The notes: a model not told the origin generated them from the letters alone. Positions 50,208 to 58,778 are shown, counted from the first letter of the stretch. The stretch: 59,103 nt of DNA from Candidatus Kerfeldbacteria bacterium (GCA_016182495.1 JACPGK010000005.1:1-59103); one strand, 5' to 3'. Made by a program: numbers and translations.

Positions 50208-51306
50208 CGGTATCAACAATATAGCCTTGAGTGTTAATTGCCTCAATTTTTATTTTTTTGTATCTAGCGGTGATAGCTAAAAAATGGTACACTGCTTCAA
50301 ATTTTTCTGAATAGGGATTAAGCTCAAGGTTGGTTTGGCCATATAAACTATCATGGCCACCGCCACCAGTGACAATATAGCGTACCCCATTGATGGTGGC
50401 AGTACGCTCATAGTCGTGATCATGACCATTCAATACTACATCTACCCCATACTGCTCAAACAAGGGTACAATGGTGGTTTGCATATCTATGGTACTACCA
50501 TGTTCGCCTGAACTGTATGGTGGGTGATGAAAAAACACAATTATCCAGGGTTGGGTAACAGCTGCGGTCAGATCACTGGCTAACCAGTTGTACATAGCAC
50601 TGCCAACACTATAATCTAGATTGCTGTTGAGAGACACAATATGAATACTGTCATAATTAAATGAGTAGTAATCTTCTGACGGCCCGCCGGCAGTAGGCAT
50701 TTCAAAAAAATCTTTATATGGCCCGGCTTGATCGGTAATATAATCATGATTACCCGGTGATAAATAAAATGGTACTTCCGGTAACAAAGCTTGATAGGGC
50801 TCAAAAAAATTACTGATAAATTCTTCAGTGGTACCAGAGTAATAGGCAATATCACCGGTATGTAGAATCATGTCAGGCTGCCAGCGCATAATTTGACTAG
50901 CCACGGCATATTGATCGGTAGTATTGCGTCCAGAATCGCCGAACACCGCCAATTTGAGCGGATCAGCCTTGGTAATATTTTTTTCAGTTGAAAATTGATA
51001 GGTCATGGTTAAGCGATCATCATTTTCGGACAAATAATATTCATAGGCCTGACCTTTTTTTAAACTGGTCAATCGAAAACGATGTTCAGTTGAAGCTGAA
51101 GCGCTAGGGCTGGTTTTCCAGTGATCTGCTCCCACTTTGCGATAGTGGATAGTGACGGTGGTCGCTAAATCGGTACGCAGTAAAATGGTAGCGGCATGTG
51201 CTGATACGCGCTGCAAATATGGGCCAATCTGAATTGTAGTAATAGCTTGAGCCGCTGTGTGTGGTAGAATGCTTAACGCTAGTATCAGAACAATTCGTTT
51301 GATCAT
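50188..51306 (-). CDS. Secreted purple-acid-phosphatase-like metallophosphoesterase
   Basis: A 372-residue exported enzyme: signal peptide (residues 1-20, ending PHTAAQA), a fibronectin-III-like N-terminal domain (about 22-110), then a calcineurin-like phosphoesterase domain. The five metal-ligand blocks are in order: VFGDSGRN, HTGDIAYYSG, PGNHDY, FFHHPPYSSG and NGHDHDYERT. That order and the YERT ending are typical of purple acid phosphatases, which use a two-metal site to release phosphate. It would act outside the membrane, perhaps for phosphate scavenging. It overlaps DedA upstream by 4 nt. Confidence 0.88.
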   Translation of the reverse strand: MIKRIVLILALSILPHTAAQAITTIQIGPYLQRVSAHAATILLRTDLATTVTIHYRKVGADHWKTSPSASASTEHRFRLTSLKKGQAYEYYLSENDDRLTMTYQFSTEKNITKADPLKLAVFGDSGRNTTDQYAVASQIMRWQPDMILHTGDIAYYSGTTEEFISNFFEPYQALLPEVPFYLSPGNHDYITDQAGPYKDFFEMPTAGGPSEDYYSFNYDSIHIVSLNSNLDYSVGSAMYNWLASDLTAAVTQPWIIVFFHHPPYSSGEHGSTIDMQTTIVPLFEQYGVDVVLNGHDHDYERTATINGVRYIVTGGGGHDSLYGQTNLELNPYSEKFEAVYHFLAITARYKKIKIEAINTQGYIVDTVNLSRE

Positions 51307-51914
51307 GGTTTGTGTTTAGGGAGTTGACGATATATAAAATAACCAATGGTACCAACTATGCCAAGTACTACTATTATATCCAACCACTCACTATAGTGTT
51401 TTACTACTGTCCAATGATCGCCTAGTAGTACTCCCACATAGCCTAAAAAGCTATTCCACAAGGTAGCCCCAACCAGTGTATACACAATAAACTTACCTAG
51501 GTTCATACCCCCAACTCCAGCCGGTACAGAAATTAAATGTCGCACCACTGGCACAAAGCGGCTAACAAAAATAGCTCGATCGCCATATTGAGCAAAAAAA
51601 CGCTCCGTGGTGGCTAAATGGTGTTCATTCAATAATAAATATTTGCCAAACTTTTTTATAAACGCCTTACCGCCGTATTTGCCCAAATAGTAGGAGATGA
51701 TCGAACCAATCAAACTACCAATTGAACTAGCTAGAATAATACCTAGTAAATTAAAACGCCCGGTTGATACTAAAAATCCGGCAAACGGCATAACGGCCTC
51801 ACTCGGTACCGGAGCAATCATACTCTCTAAGGTCATTAATAGCGCAATGCCAACGTAACCAGTGACAGAAATAAAAGCAGTGATGTAGTCAACTAAAAAT
51901 TCAGTAATACCCAT
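51303..51914 (-). CDS. DedA family membrane protein
   Basis: A 203-residue protein with four to five membrane helices and DedA hallmarks: ESMIAPVPSEAVMPFAGF, SIGSLIGSIISYYLGKYGGK, and FVPVVRHLISVPAGVGGM, which carries the conserved arginine. DedA proteins take part in moving undecaprenyl phosphate or phospholipids back across the membrane. That fits a cell with many undecaprenyl-dependent glycan enzymes. A TATGAT box ends 8 nt before the ATG. Confidence 0.9.
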   Translation of the reverse strand: MGITEFLVDYITAFISVTGYVGIALLMTLESMIAPVPSEAVMPFAGFLVSTGRFNLLGIILASSIGSLIGSIISYYLGKYGGKAFIKKFGKYLLLNEHHLATTERFFAQYGDRAIFVSRFVPVVRHLISVPAGVGGMNLGKFIVYTLVGATLWNSFLGYVGVLLGDHWTVVKHYSEWLDIIVVLGIVGTIGYFIYRQLPKHKP

Positions 51915-51922
51915 AGATGCCT

Positions 51923-51928
51923 ATCATA
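51923..51928 (-). promoter_or_regulatory. -10 box for dedA, leaderless spacing
   Basis: Minus-strand TATGAT (51928-51923) ends 8 nt before ATG 51914. The matching -35 (TGGTAT, 17 nt upstream) is poor. Confidence 0.4.
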
Positions 51929-51956
51929 TCATAGTAGTGTATCTCATACCATGAAC

Positions 51957-51985
51957 TTGTTCAGTCAGCCATTTTACGCTACAGT
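51957..51985 (+). promoter_or_regulatory. Promoter of the DUF3048 gene, leaderless type
   Basis: TTGTTC (51957-51962), a 17-nt spacer, TACAGT (51980-51985), then 9 nt to ATG 51995. The dedA promoter points the other way about 30 nt to the left. Confidence 0.55.
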
Positions 51986-51994
51986 GAAGCATAT

Positions 51995-53113
51995 ATGCCA
52001 ACCTGGAAAGACATTAAGCACTGGTTACATCATCCTAGCCCACAGTGGTTAATGATCGCCGGGGCAATCGTTGCGATCATTATCACAGCCGGAATGATTT
52101 GGTATGTGTTATCATGGCGACCACAGCATCAACCGGTGGTAGTAGCCAAGCCATTGCAGCCCAATACTGTGACGAAAAATATTTCTAAAAAAGATACTCA
52201 ACCCATTACTGAACCTAGCATTGTGTCGCGCCGCTTGGATGGTTTATTAGTAGCTAGATCCGATGCCAATACAGTGCCAGGCTGTGTGATGATTGAAAAC
52301 GCAGCCTTTGGCGGGGTTCGTCCGCAATCCGGTTTAGGGGCAGCCTCACTGGTGTATGAAATTATCGTTGAAGGCGGTATCACCCGGCTAATGGCAGTGT
52401 ATGCCGGTGAACAAACCGCTACGATTGGTCCGGTGCGTAGTGCTCGCGATACCTATATAGAGTTTGCTTCGGAATTACAGTGTGCCTATGCTCATGCCGG
52501 TGGTAGTTATACTGCCTTGTTAGCCTTACAGAATTTTCAAATGCGGGATTTAGATGGCTTACGAGAACCAACTTGGTTTTGGCGTGATCCTGGCAAGTTT
52601 GCACCACATAATTTATTCACCAGTTCAGAAAAACTCTATCAAGCTATTATCGAAGGCCATAGTTGGACCGAACCACCCACGTATGATAGTTGGAAATTTG
52701 TTGAGGCGGTGACTGCTTCAACTACAGCAACTGAAGTCAATGTATATTTTGGCGGCGCCTATGACGTACGATATACTTATCAGGCGGATAAGAAGTATTA
52801 TGAACGATATAATGGTGGAGAACTGCAACACGATGCTACCACTAGTGAAATATTGTCAACGCGCAATATCGTTATTCAACAAGTACCGGCCGGCTGGTAT
52901 GTAGAGGGTAAGGGGCGGATTAATTTTAGTGTTACTGGCGAAGGCAAAGCCTATGTGTTTCGCGAGGGTACTCTCACCGAGGGTATCTGGCGCAAACCTG
53001 ATCGGCTAGCTCGCACGACATTTTATAATAGCGCTGGCAATGCTATTGAATTTGTTCGTGGTAATACCTGGGTAGAAATTGTGCCGGTTGATCGAACCTT
53101 TGATTGGAAATAA
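51995..53113 (+). CDS. DUF3048 (YerB-like) membrane-anchored protein
   Basis: A 372-residue protein with a short cytoplasmic start, one membrane segment (about 20-42), a lysine/threonine linker, then an extracytoplasmic domain matching DUF3048/YerB. Key phrases are ARSDANTVPGCVMIENA, SGLGAASLVYEIIVEGGITR, GPVRSARDTYIEF and AHAGGS. YerB-type proteins are lipoproteins of unknown role in Firmicutes; here a membrane helix replaces the lipobox. Function is not known. Confidence 0.82.
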   Translation: MPTWKDIKHWLHHPSPQWLMIAGAIVAIIITAGMIWYVLSWRPQHQPVVVAKPLQPNTVTKNISKKDTQPITEPSIVSRRLDGLLVARSDANTVPGCVMIENAAFGGVRPQSGLGAASLVYEIIVEGGITRLMAVYAGEQTATIGPVRSARDTYIEFASELQCAYAHAGGSYTALLALQNFQMRDLDGLREPTWFWRDPGKFAPHNLFTSSEKLYQAIIEGHSWTEPPTYDSWKFVEAVTASTTATEVNVYFGGAYDVRYTYQADKKYYERYNGGELQHDATTSEILSTRNIVIQQVPAGWYVEGKGRINFSVTGEGKAYVFREGTLTEGIWRKPDRLARTTFYNSAGNAIEFVRGNTWVEIVPVDRTFDWK

Positions 53114-53138
53114 TTTTTATCATAATTTACATTAATAT

Positions 53139-53537
53139 ATGCAATATGAAACACCACATAAGCCACGATCGCCACAACTAGGTGATGCCGCTTTACAGGC
53201 ATTCAGATCAGCCCGACGACCAGAATTCGCCGGAAATTTACAAGCCGGTGAAGAGCTGGCTAGTAGAGCTGTAGGCGATATGTTTGTTCATAATACTTTT
53301 CAAGAACGGTCAGGTATTACTCTGTTAACTGATGATGCTCGTCAGTTAAAAGTTGGCACAGCAATTTTTGATGTTCATGGTTTTTTTGGGCCATGGCTTG
53401 AGTTACCGGCAGCGCTTGATGGAGCGACCACAAAAGAATTTCTTGAAGAATCTGAACAGCGCGGTTCAACTACAGTCAAACGGCGTTTGGCCAGATTTGA
53501 TGGTATCACGATTGTGGAGATAAAGAGAGAGCAGTAG
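53139..53537 (+). CDS. Uncharacterised soluble protein
   Basis: A 132-residue protein with a charged N-terminus (PHKPRSPQLGDAALQAFRSARRPEF) and a compact alpha/beta pattern afterwards (GITLLTDDARQLKVGTAIFDVHGFFGPW, DGITIVEIKREQ). No family recognised, no signal or membrane segment. It follows the DUF3048 gene by 25 nt and may share its transcript. Even codon composition suggests it is a real gene. Confidence 0.6.
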   Translation: MQYETPHKPRSPQLGDAALQAFRSARRPEFAGNLQAGEELASRAVGDMFVHNTFQERSGITLLTDDARQLKVGTAIFDVHGFFGPWLELPAALDGATTKEFLEESEQRGSTTVKRRLARFDGITIVEIKREQ

Positions 53538-53559
53538 AGCTTGTCGAGAGGCGAAGCAG

Positions 53560-53630
53560 AGCGAGTGAGGGGAATCGAACCCCCGTCTTATGCTTGGGAA
53601 GCATACATACTACCATTGTACTACACTCGC
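53560..53630 (-). tRNA. tRNA-Gly (anticodon CCC)
   Basis: The minus strand folds as a cloverleaf: acceptor GCGAGTG with CACTCGC, anticodon stem TATGC/GCATA with loop TTCCCAA (anticodon CCC), and a T-arm with loop TTCGATT. The discriminator base is U, as usual for tRNA-Gly. CCA is not encoded. A TATACT box and TAGACA lie upstream. Confidence 0.95.
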
Positions 53631-53646
53631 ACGATCAAGTGGTACT

Positions 53647-53676
53647 AGTATAAACTAGTTTGTTTTTAAATGTCTA
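53647..53676 (-). promoter_or_regulatory. Promoter of tRNA-Gly
   Basis: Minus-strand TAGACA (53676-53671) and TATACT (53652-53647), spacer 18 nt, about 16 nt before the tRNA 5' end. The -35 box overlaps the last codons of the broken YbaK-like gene. Confidence 0.6.
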
Positions 53677-54050
53677 CATAGTAAACAGGATTGCCGCAGT
53701 AATCAAGAAATTTTTTAAAATCAGCTCGAGCTAGTTCCAGTGTAGCGGTATTAACATACCGAGCCAGGGATCACTCCTAGATACTGTTGCAGTCGTTCGG
53801 ACGAGGCAAAACTAATATCTTTTTCATGAACAATCCGAGCTAGTTGTTTTAGATCAGCCCGCTTGTGACTAGGGAGAATAACTAAGTAATGAGTATCACC
53901 TTTACGATTGCGTAAAAATAAATTTTTACTTTTAGCACCGGGGATTAAACGGTAGTATGGTTCAGCTTGTTCACAGGTAAACAGTGCTGGATGATTGTGC
54001 TGAATATAGGCTAGCTTGAGTTGTTGTAAGATGCTGTAAATATCTGGCAT
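53666..54050 (-). pseudogene. YbaK/ProX-type aminoacyl-tRNA editing gene with internal deletion
   Basis: The 99-codon frame (54050 to 53751) is the N-terminal part of a YbaK/PrdX trans-editing domain: CEQAEPYYRLIPGAKSKNLFLRN, then LVILPSHKRADLKQLA and LGVIPGSV, followed at once by a stop. In another frame directly beyond, 53758-53666 reads YVNTATLELARADFKKFLDYCGNPVYYVDI before its stop, broken here as YVNTATLELARA and DFKKFLDYCGN. This is the C-terminal end of the same family (compare HPNVNTAT...FLKWCGN). The piece between, about 30-35 codons, is missing. An internal deletion with frameshift is the simplest reading. The family clears misacylated tRNA. Confidence 0.8.
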
Positions 54051-54131
54051 AGTGACGCTAACTGTAGCACATCAAACCGGGTTGACAAATAGTGCAGCAA
54101 CATTTCACCGAGTGGATAACTTCATATTGCA

Positions 54132-54174
54132 AAGGTTGCATTTTTTTGAAAGTTTCTTACACTTAAGCAACCTT
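54132..54174 (+). promoter_or_regulatory. Promoter region with 8-bp inverted repeat before the microprotein
   Basis: AAGGTTGC (54132-54139) and GCAACCTT (54167-54174) are perfect inverted repeats 27 nt apart. They enclose a smaller palindrome GAAAGTTTC (54148-54156). A candidate promoter TTGCAT (54136-54141)/TACACT (54158-54163), spacer 16 nt, lies within. It may be an operator or a 5' RNA structure. Confidence 0.4.
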
Positions 54175-54193
54175 ACTATTAACCGCAACTCTC

Positions 54194-54256
54194 ATGGCCT
54201 ATCTTGACCCATGTCCAAATTGCGGCAATGAACCCTGCACTTGCGGAGAAATGTAA
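54194..54256 (+). CDS. Cysteine-rich 20-residue microprotein
   Basis: An intact frame encodes MAYLDPCPNCGNEPCTCGEM. Its four cysteines are spaced CX2CX4CXC, resembling one zinc knuckle or zinc ribbon half. It is too short for ordinary gene callers. The surroundings favour a real transcript: a promoter-like region with an inverted repeat lies upstream, and a very strong terminator begins 26 nt after the stop. No Shine-Dalgarno is visible, as elsewhere in this window. The alternative is a noncoding RNA of about 150 nt that happens to hold the frame. Confidence 0.5.
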   Translation: MAYLDPCPNCGNEPCTCGEM

Positions 54257-54281
54257 TAGGGTTCATTCGTAAAATAAAAAT

Positions 54282-54324
54282 AAAAACGTAGGGAACAGTC
54301 GCGACTGTATCCCTACGTTTTTTT
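54282..54324. terminator. Strong bidirectional terminator
   Basis: AAAAACGTAGGGA (54282-54294) pairs perfectly with TCCCTACGTTTTT (54310-54322). The inner palindrome ACAGTCGCGACTGT (54295-54308) extends the stem with one bulged A. T-runs follow on both strands. It closes the microprotein transcript (+) and the helicase gene (-). Confidence 0.92.
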
Positions 54325-54334
54325 AAAAATCACA

Positions 54335-55543
54335 TTATCGTCGTCGTCGCTGATGAAAACCACCACTGCCACCTCGTCGTCTGCGCTGGGATGATTTATA
54401 GACTATTTTTTCTGGTGCAAATTCAGTTAGCTTAGTTAAAGGAAGATTTCTCTGAATCAATCGTTCAATCCTTCGAATATCCACGCGTTGATCCGGCGTA
54501 GCTAAGGATATAGCCTTACCAGTTTTGCCAGCGCGTCCGGTGCGACCAATGCGATGCACATAATCTTCCGGATTATCAGGTAAATCATAATTAATCACCA
54601 GAGCAATGTCGGTAACATCAATACCACGAGCGGCAATATCTGTGGCCACTAAAATTTGATGTTTGCCAGTTTTAAAACCAGCCATGGCCGCTCGGCGCTG
54701 GGCTAATGAGCGATTAGAATGTATTTCGGCTACTTTATACCCGCTATCTCGCAAACTAGCACAAATTCGTTTGGCTCCATGCTTGGTGCGAGAAAATACT
54801 AGTACTCGTCCAGAACACTCGCGTAGCAATTTTTCTACCACAGTTGCTTTGTCGGTTTTTTGTACAATAATCATTTCTTGTTCCACTCCGGCAGCGGTAG
54901 TACCGGCTGGAGCTACCTCTACCCGTAAAGGCAATTCCATGTAACTGGTGGCTAATTGTACGATCGGCGCCGGCATCGTAGCAGAAAATAGCATGGTTTG
55001 ATGTGGGGTAGGGACATGTTTTAAAATTTGATGTAACTGTGGAGCAAATCCCATATCGAACATACGATCAGCTTCGTCGAGTACAACAATTTTAACCGCT
55101 TGTAAGGTGATGGTTTTTTGTTTCATGTGATCTAATAAACGTCCGGGTGTGGCAATAATCACATGTGGTTTACGGCGCAACCGTTGCAATTGTAAGTGCA
55201 TAGACTCACCGCCAATAATCATGGCTGTCCGTAGGCCAACTTGGGTACCTACTTGTTGTAAGGTTTCGTCGACCTGTTGGGTCAACTCGCGGGTGGGTAA
55301 CACAATTAAGGCTTGCACACCAGGCATTTTGGCTAAACATTGAATCACTGGCAAACCAAAGGCCAGGGTTTTACCTGTGCCGGTTTGGGCTACGCCAATA
55401 ATATCTTTGCCGCTGGCAGCAATGGGAATAGCCCGTTGTTGAATTGGCGTAGGAGTAGAAAAATGTAAGCGCTGTAATATTGTCAGTAATTTTGGAGCAA
55501 TACCCAGCCCGGCAAAACCATCCGGTGCAGTAGCAGGCGTCAT
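54335..55543 (-). CDS. DEAD-box RNA helicase (RhlE-like)
   Basis: A 402-residue helicase with the Q motif (TPTPIQQRAIP), motif I AQTGTGKT, Ia PTRELTQQ, II DEAD, III SAT, V ATDIAARGID and VI HRIGRTGRAGK. It ends in a short arginine/glycine-rich tail (SSQRRRRGGSGGFHQRRRR) that binds RNA. The size and tail fit RhlE-like enzymes acting in ribosome assembly or RNA decay. It lies between a bidirectional terminator and a divergent tRNA-Ser gene. A TATAAT box about 23 nt upstream may be its promoter. Confidence 0.94.
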   Translation of the reverse strand: MTPATAPDGFAGLGIAPKLLTILQRLHFSTPTPIQQRAIPIAASGKDIIGVAQTGTGKTLAFGLPVIQCLAKMPGVQALIVLPTRELTQQVDETLQQVGTQVGLRTAMIIGGESMHLQLQRLRRKPHVIIATPGRLLDHMKQKTITLQAVKIVVLDEADRMFDMGFAPQLHQILKHVPTPHQTMLFSATMPAPIVQLATSYMELPLRVEVAPAGTTAAGVEQEMIIVQKTDKATVVEKLLRECSGRVLVFSRTKHGAKRICASLRDSGYKVAEIHSNRSLAQRRAAMAGFKTGKHQILVATDIAARGIDVTDIALVINYDLPDNPEDYVHRIGRTGRAGKTGKAISLATPDQRVDIRRIERLIQRNLPLTKLTEFAPEKIVYKSSQRRRRGGSGGFHQRRRR

Positions 55544-55596
55544 GCCCAGGAGCTTAGCACATTGCCATTATACTGTATAGTCAGAGTCAGCGAGCA

Positions 55597-55625
55597 TAGA
55601 CTAATCTAACAAAAATGGGTATAGT
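55597..55625 (+). promoter_or_regulatory. Promoter of tRNA-Ser (UGA)
   Basis: TAGACT (55597-55602) and TATAGT (55620-55625), spacer 17 nt; the predicted start is about 19 nt before the tRNA. Confidence 0.5.
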
Positions 55626-55650
55626 ATTCAGCGCAGTCAATCCTGCCCCA

Positions 55651-55737
55651 GGAGAGGTGGCCGAGTGGTTTAAGGCGACAGTCTTGAAAACTGTTGTGCC
55701 CGCAAGGGTACCGCGAGTTCGAATCTCGCCCTCTCCG
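55651..55737 (+). tRNA. tRNA-Ser (anticodon UGA)
   Basis: A class II tRNA: acceptor GGAGAGG/CCTCTCC, anticodon stem ACAGT/ACTGT with loop CTTGAAA (anticodon TGA), a long variable arm (TGTGCCCGCAAGGGTACC) and T-arm GCGAG/CTCGC. Discriminator G. CCA is not encoded (GCCT follows). It reads UCA and UCG codons. Confidence 0.96.
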
Positions 55738-55786
55738 CCTACGTCCCTCGACCAGCTCGGAACTCCGGCGGACAAGTCCGCCAAGT

Positions 55787-56482
55787 TCAGTCAGCTTTAA
55801 TATGAATCGTTTCTATAATCGAATCGAATAATGGTTGTAACTGTACAAAGGTTGTTTCTGGTCCGTACAGCGACATTATCACAACTCGATCTGTGCTATC
55901 ACCTAGTGGAATATATACTGTACCAAAGGTTGAATAACCAATCACTTGATAATCTAGTTTAGCTGGAAAACCGTCAATCATACGATCTTCAATGGTGCCT
56001 ACTGTACCAATATAGTCTTTATCATTTTGTTTAATCCATTTTTCTAAAGATAACTCAACTGGCTGGGTAAGAACAGTAACTTCCAATTTATGTCCAGGAA
56101 CAGTTTCTGCTAGGCCATCGACTGGTTTTGATACAAAGTCGGCAATTTGAATGTAATCGGATAGTGGGGTAGTACCTTCCCACAGTTGCCAACTACTAGG
56201 ATAATCGAATCGAATTGGCAGCGTTCGACTATTAAACGTGGTGACTGTTGTGGATGTGATAGCATTAGTATCTTCTAAGGCATCATTACCTTCTGGCAAG
56301 GCATCCAAATCAGGCACCGGCGAGTTGATAGTTTTTGGTATGTCAAAAGTTTGCACTGGTGCAACATCGTCAGCCATCACTGCTATCCACCAGCGCGCTG
56401 CCATAAAACCAATCACTACAACGCCACCAATTAAACCACTCATCAGCACAACCAACCACCAGCTTGGTTTTATTTGTTCCAT
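55787..56482 (-). CDS. Membrane-anchored protein with PsbP-like domain
   Basis: A 231-residue protein with one N-terminal membrane segment (about 9-31), a Thr/Asp-rich spacer, then a domain of about 145 residues. That domain begins FNSRTLPIRFDYPSSWQLWEG and ends with a helix (FVQLQPLFDSIIETIHIK). The opening FDYPSSW and the closing helix are typical of PsbP-like or DUF1795-type folds found in bacterial lipoproteins. It starts 2 nt after the S8 protease stop and is probably read with it. The function is unknown; it may be a companion or substrate of the protease. Confidence 0.65.
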   Translation of the reverse strand: MEQIKPSWWLVVLMSGLIGGVVVIGFMAARWWIAVMADDVAPVQTFDIPKTINSPVPDLDALPEGNDALEDTNAITSTTVTTFNSRTLPIRFDYPSSWQLWEGTTPLSDYIQIADFVSKPVDGLAETVPGHKLEVTVLTQPVELSLEKWIKQNDKDYIGTVGTIEDRMIDGFPAKLDYQVIGYSTFGTVYIPLGDSTDRVVIMSLYGPETTFVQLQPLFDSIIETIHIKAD

Positions 56483-56484
56483 AG

Positions 56485-58770
56485 TTATTTTTGAATACAG
56501 GCTACCATATAACCAGGTGCAGCGCAGGCATAAATTGCCTGATACCCTTCTCCCTCACATTTACACTCTAACGTGTAAGTACGGCCAACGCCAGCTGGGC
56601 ACTGAATTTGTTCACAGGCGATGGTTTCTCGAGAGAAATAGAATCCGGGGGCACAATCACCTTCAGCCGGAGGCACGGTAAAGCCACTCACGGCACAGCC
56701 AGTGGCCGATACCACGATGCCATTGTCTAAGACAGTGACATCATCATCAACACTATCAGTAGTATCAGCGCCATCACTAGCGGTGGTATCGGTGTTTGTA
56801 CTATTCGTATCATTATTGGTTAGGTTGTTGGTGTTGCTACTTTCATTAGTATTTTCATCATCTTTGCCTGATAATTCAATAAACACCAATTCCAATACTT
56901 CATCACCAGCTAATGGTGGAGGAGTAATAGATTCTTTACCTTTGGCTTCACCTTTATTTGCCAGTAAAGTTCGATTAATACGTTGTAGGTAAGGTACGAT
57001 ATAATCACCCTCATTATTGGTTGTTAAATACCAAGCGGCTGGTTGCATCGTAACATCAGCGTTCATAACAAAGTTCATATCTTCATCAATCACTGTTCCT
57101 GTCACACCAAAACGTTTGGTAGTACGCAGCAAGGCTCGCCAAGCATCAACGTTATTATTTGGTTCAACCGAACTTTTTTCTAGGATTTTTTTTACCAACA
57201 ATGCACCAAATTTTGGACGCAAGGAACGTACCAAGGCGGTGGTTGCACACACCGCTGGTGTTGACATAGATGTACCAGATAAATATTCATAGCGTTTTGG
57301 ACTTTCTACCGTCGACCAAATTTTATAACCAGGAGCTGTGACATCAACTTGGGCACCGATATTTGAAAAGTTGGTGATGGCACCAGTAGCATTGCCAGCT
57401 GCCACAGTAATGACTTCGTTATAGTTAAGGCCGTTTAATTGAGAATCATAACCCCAATCATTACCAGCTGATTTGCAAAACACGCCACCACCGCGATAGT
57501 ATTGTTGAAATGATGGACGAATAATGGCATCCAGGGCGGCCGATGTTTGTTGCATGAATTGTTGAGTAAAAGGTGCCAACCCAGCATTGGTTCGTTTGAT
57601 ATTTTTTTTGCGCCAACCCCAGCCCATCGACATGCTGGCAATGCGTACGCCAGGCCATTGTTGTAAAGTGTTGAATACTTGTGGCAAACGAGCCAGGTCA
57701 TTAATTTTTATCGGTAACACCCGCACCTGTGGAGCAATCCCAGTTAGACCCTCATCATTATTTTGGCGAGCTGCTATGATGCCGGATACATGTGTGCCAT
57801 GACGAGGTGTAGCATTCAGCGCCGTGGTACTAAAATTTAAAGTAGTTTTGGTAAAAGCTCCTACTAAATCAGGGTGATCAAGCTCAAAACCGGCATCAAT
57901 GACCGCTACTACTATTGTGCTAGAACCTTTAGTCATTTGCCAAGCTGGCTCTAGGTTCATTGTGCGCAACCACCAACTTTTATTTTTGTCAGTGTAATCT
58001 GGATCAGTCGGAGCAAAGCTAGCGGCGTCTGGTTCAAGTAGATAGTTTTGTAAAGCACCAGTCACGCCAGCAGTGTGTTGTAAGGCGCTTACTACCCCTG
58101 GCACTTGAGTTTGGTCAGCTACATATACTATACTCGTCAAGGTGGTGGCATCGTCATAACGCATGGTGCCCCCAGCCGCTGCCACTGCCATGGCCCGTTG
58201 TTCGGCAGTGAGCTCGGCACTCCAGCCAACCAAAATTTCACCCTGCACCACCTCCACCGCTTCTTCATTGGTAATAATCGTAGTTGGATCCATTGGTGGA
58301 GGCAAACCGGTGGCAGGGGCATTGACTATTGGTAGAACAATCACTGGAGTTGTGTCAATCATAGAAGAATCGGGATAATATCCTTGAGTTATTTCATCAA
58401 CCAATTGGGCGCGTTCATCGGTAGTTAAACTGGAATTAGTGCTATCACCAAACAGAGCATCAAGTTCGGCGATACTAGGCGGTGTAGCATCAGGATCTTC
58501 ATCTAAATCAAGCAGCACAGCAGCATCACCACTGCCTACAGTGATGCTATCATTGGCTCGAGCTAACTGGATTGTAAAATAACCAGTCTGGTCTGTATTC
58601 ACTTGATCAAAGCTACTTACTACTACAACATCTGCCAATGGGTTGCCTGCTAAATCAACTACTCGTCCAGTATAATAATGTGGCGACCAACGCCAAATCA
58701 TTAATCCAAACACTACCGCTAATAATCCAGCTAATAGTACTAGCCACCATCTCCGGCGACGATGAATCAT
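56485..58770 (-). CDS. Membrane-anchored S8 (subtilisin-like) serine protease
   Basis: A 761-residue exported protease. In order: membrane segment (about 9-26), a carboxypeptidase-regulatory-like beta domain (34-78), a propeptide-like region (about 172-248), and the S8 domain (about 265-525). Asp292 (VIDAGFELDHPD), His324 (HGTHVSG), the oxyanion Asn437 (SAGND) and Ser501 (GTSMSTP) are all kept. A second regulatory-like domain (about 552-585), a long Asn/Thr/Asp linker, and a cysteine-rich C-terminal domain of about 75 residues with eight cysteines follow. The active site looks intact. It would act outside the membrane; the C-terminal domain may bind partner or surface. Confidence 0.9.
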   Translation of the reverse strand: MIHRRRRWWLVLLAGLLAVVFGLMIWRWSPHYYTGRVVDLAGNPLADVVVVSSFDQVNTDQTGYFTIQLARANDSITVGSGDAAVLLDLDEDPDATPPSIAELDALFGDSTNSSLTTDERAQLVDEITQGYYPDSSMIDTTPVIVLPIVNAPATGLPPPMDPTTIITNEEAVEVVQGEILVGWSAELTAEQRAMAVAAAGGTMRYDDATTLTSIVYVADQTQVPGVVSALQHTAGVTGALQNYLLEPDAASFAPTDPDYTDKNKSWWLRTMNLEPAWQMTKGSSTIVVAVIDAGFELDHPDLVGAFTKTTLNFSTTALNATPRHGTHVSGIIAARQNNDEGLTGIAPQVRVLPIKINDLARLPQVFNTLQQWPGVRIASMSMGWGWRKKNIKRTNAGLAPFTQQFMQQTSAALDAIIRPSFQQYYRGGGVFCKSAGNDWGYDSQLNGLNYNEVITVAAGNATGAITNFSNIGAQVDVTAPGYKIWSTVESPKRYEYLSGTSMSTPAVCATTALVRSLRPKFGALLVKKILEKSSVEPNNNVDAWRALLRTTKRFGVTGTVIDEDMNFVMNADVTMQPAAWYLTTNNEGDYIVPYLQRINRTLLANKGEAKGKESITPPPLAGDEVLELVFIELSGKDDENTNESSNTNNLTNNDTNSTNTDTTASDGADTTDSVDDDVTVLDNGIVVSATGCAVSGFTVPPAEGDCAPGFYFSRETIACEQIQCPAGVGRTYTLECKCEGEGYQAIYACAAPGYMVACIQK

Positions 58771-58778
58771 AGAATTAT

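Noticed and set aside
55587-55784. A 65-residue minus-strand frame over tRNA-Ser (UGA)
   Set aside because: It is the antisense translation of the tRNA; the phrase GEGEIRTRGTL is a well-known artefact of serine tRNA genes.
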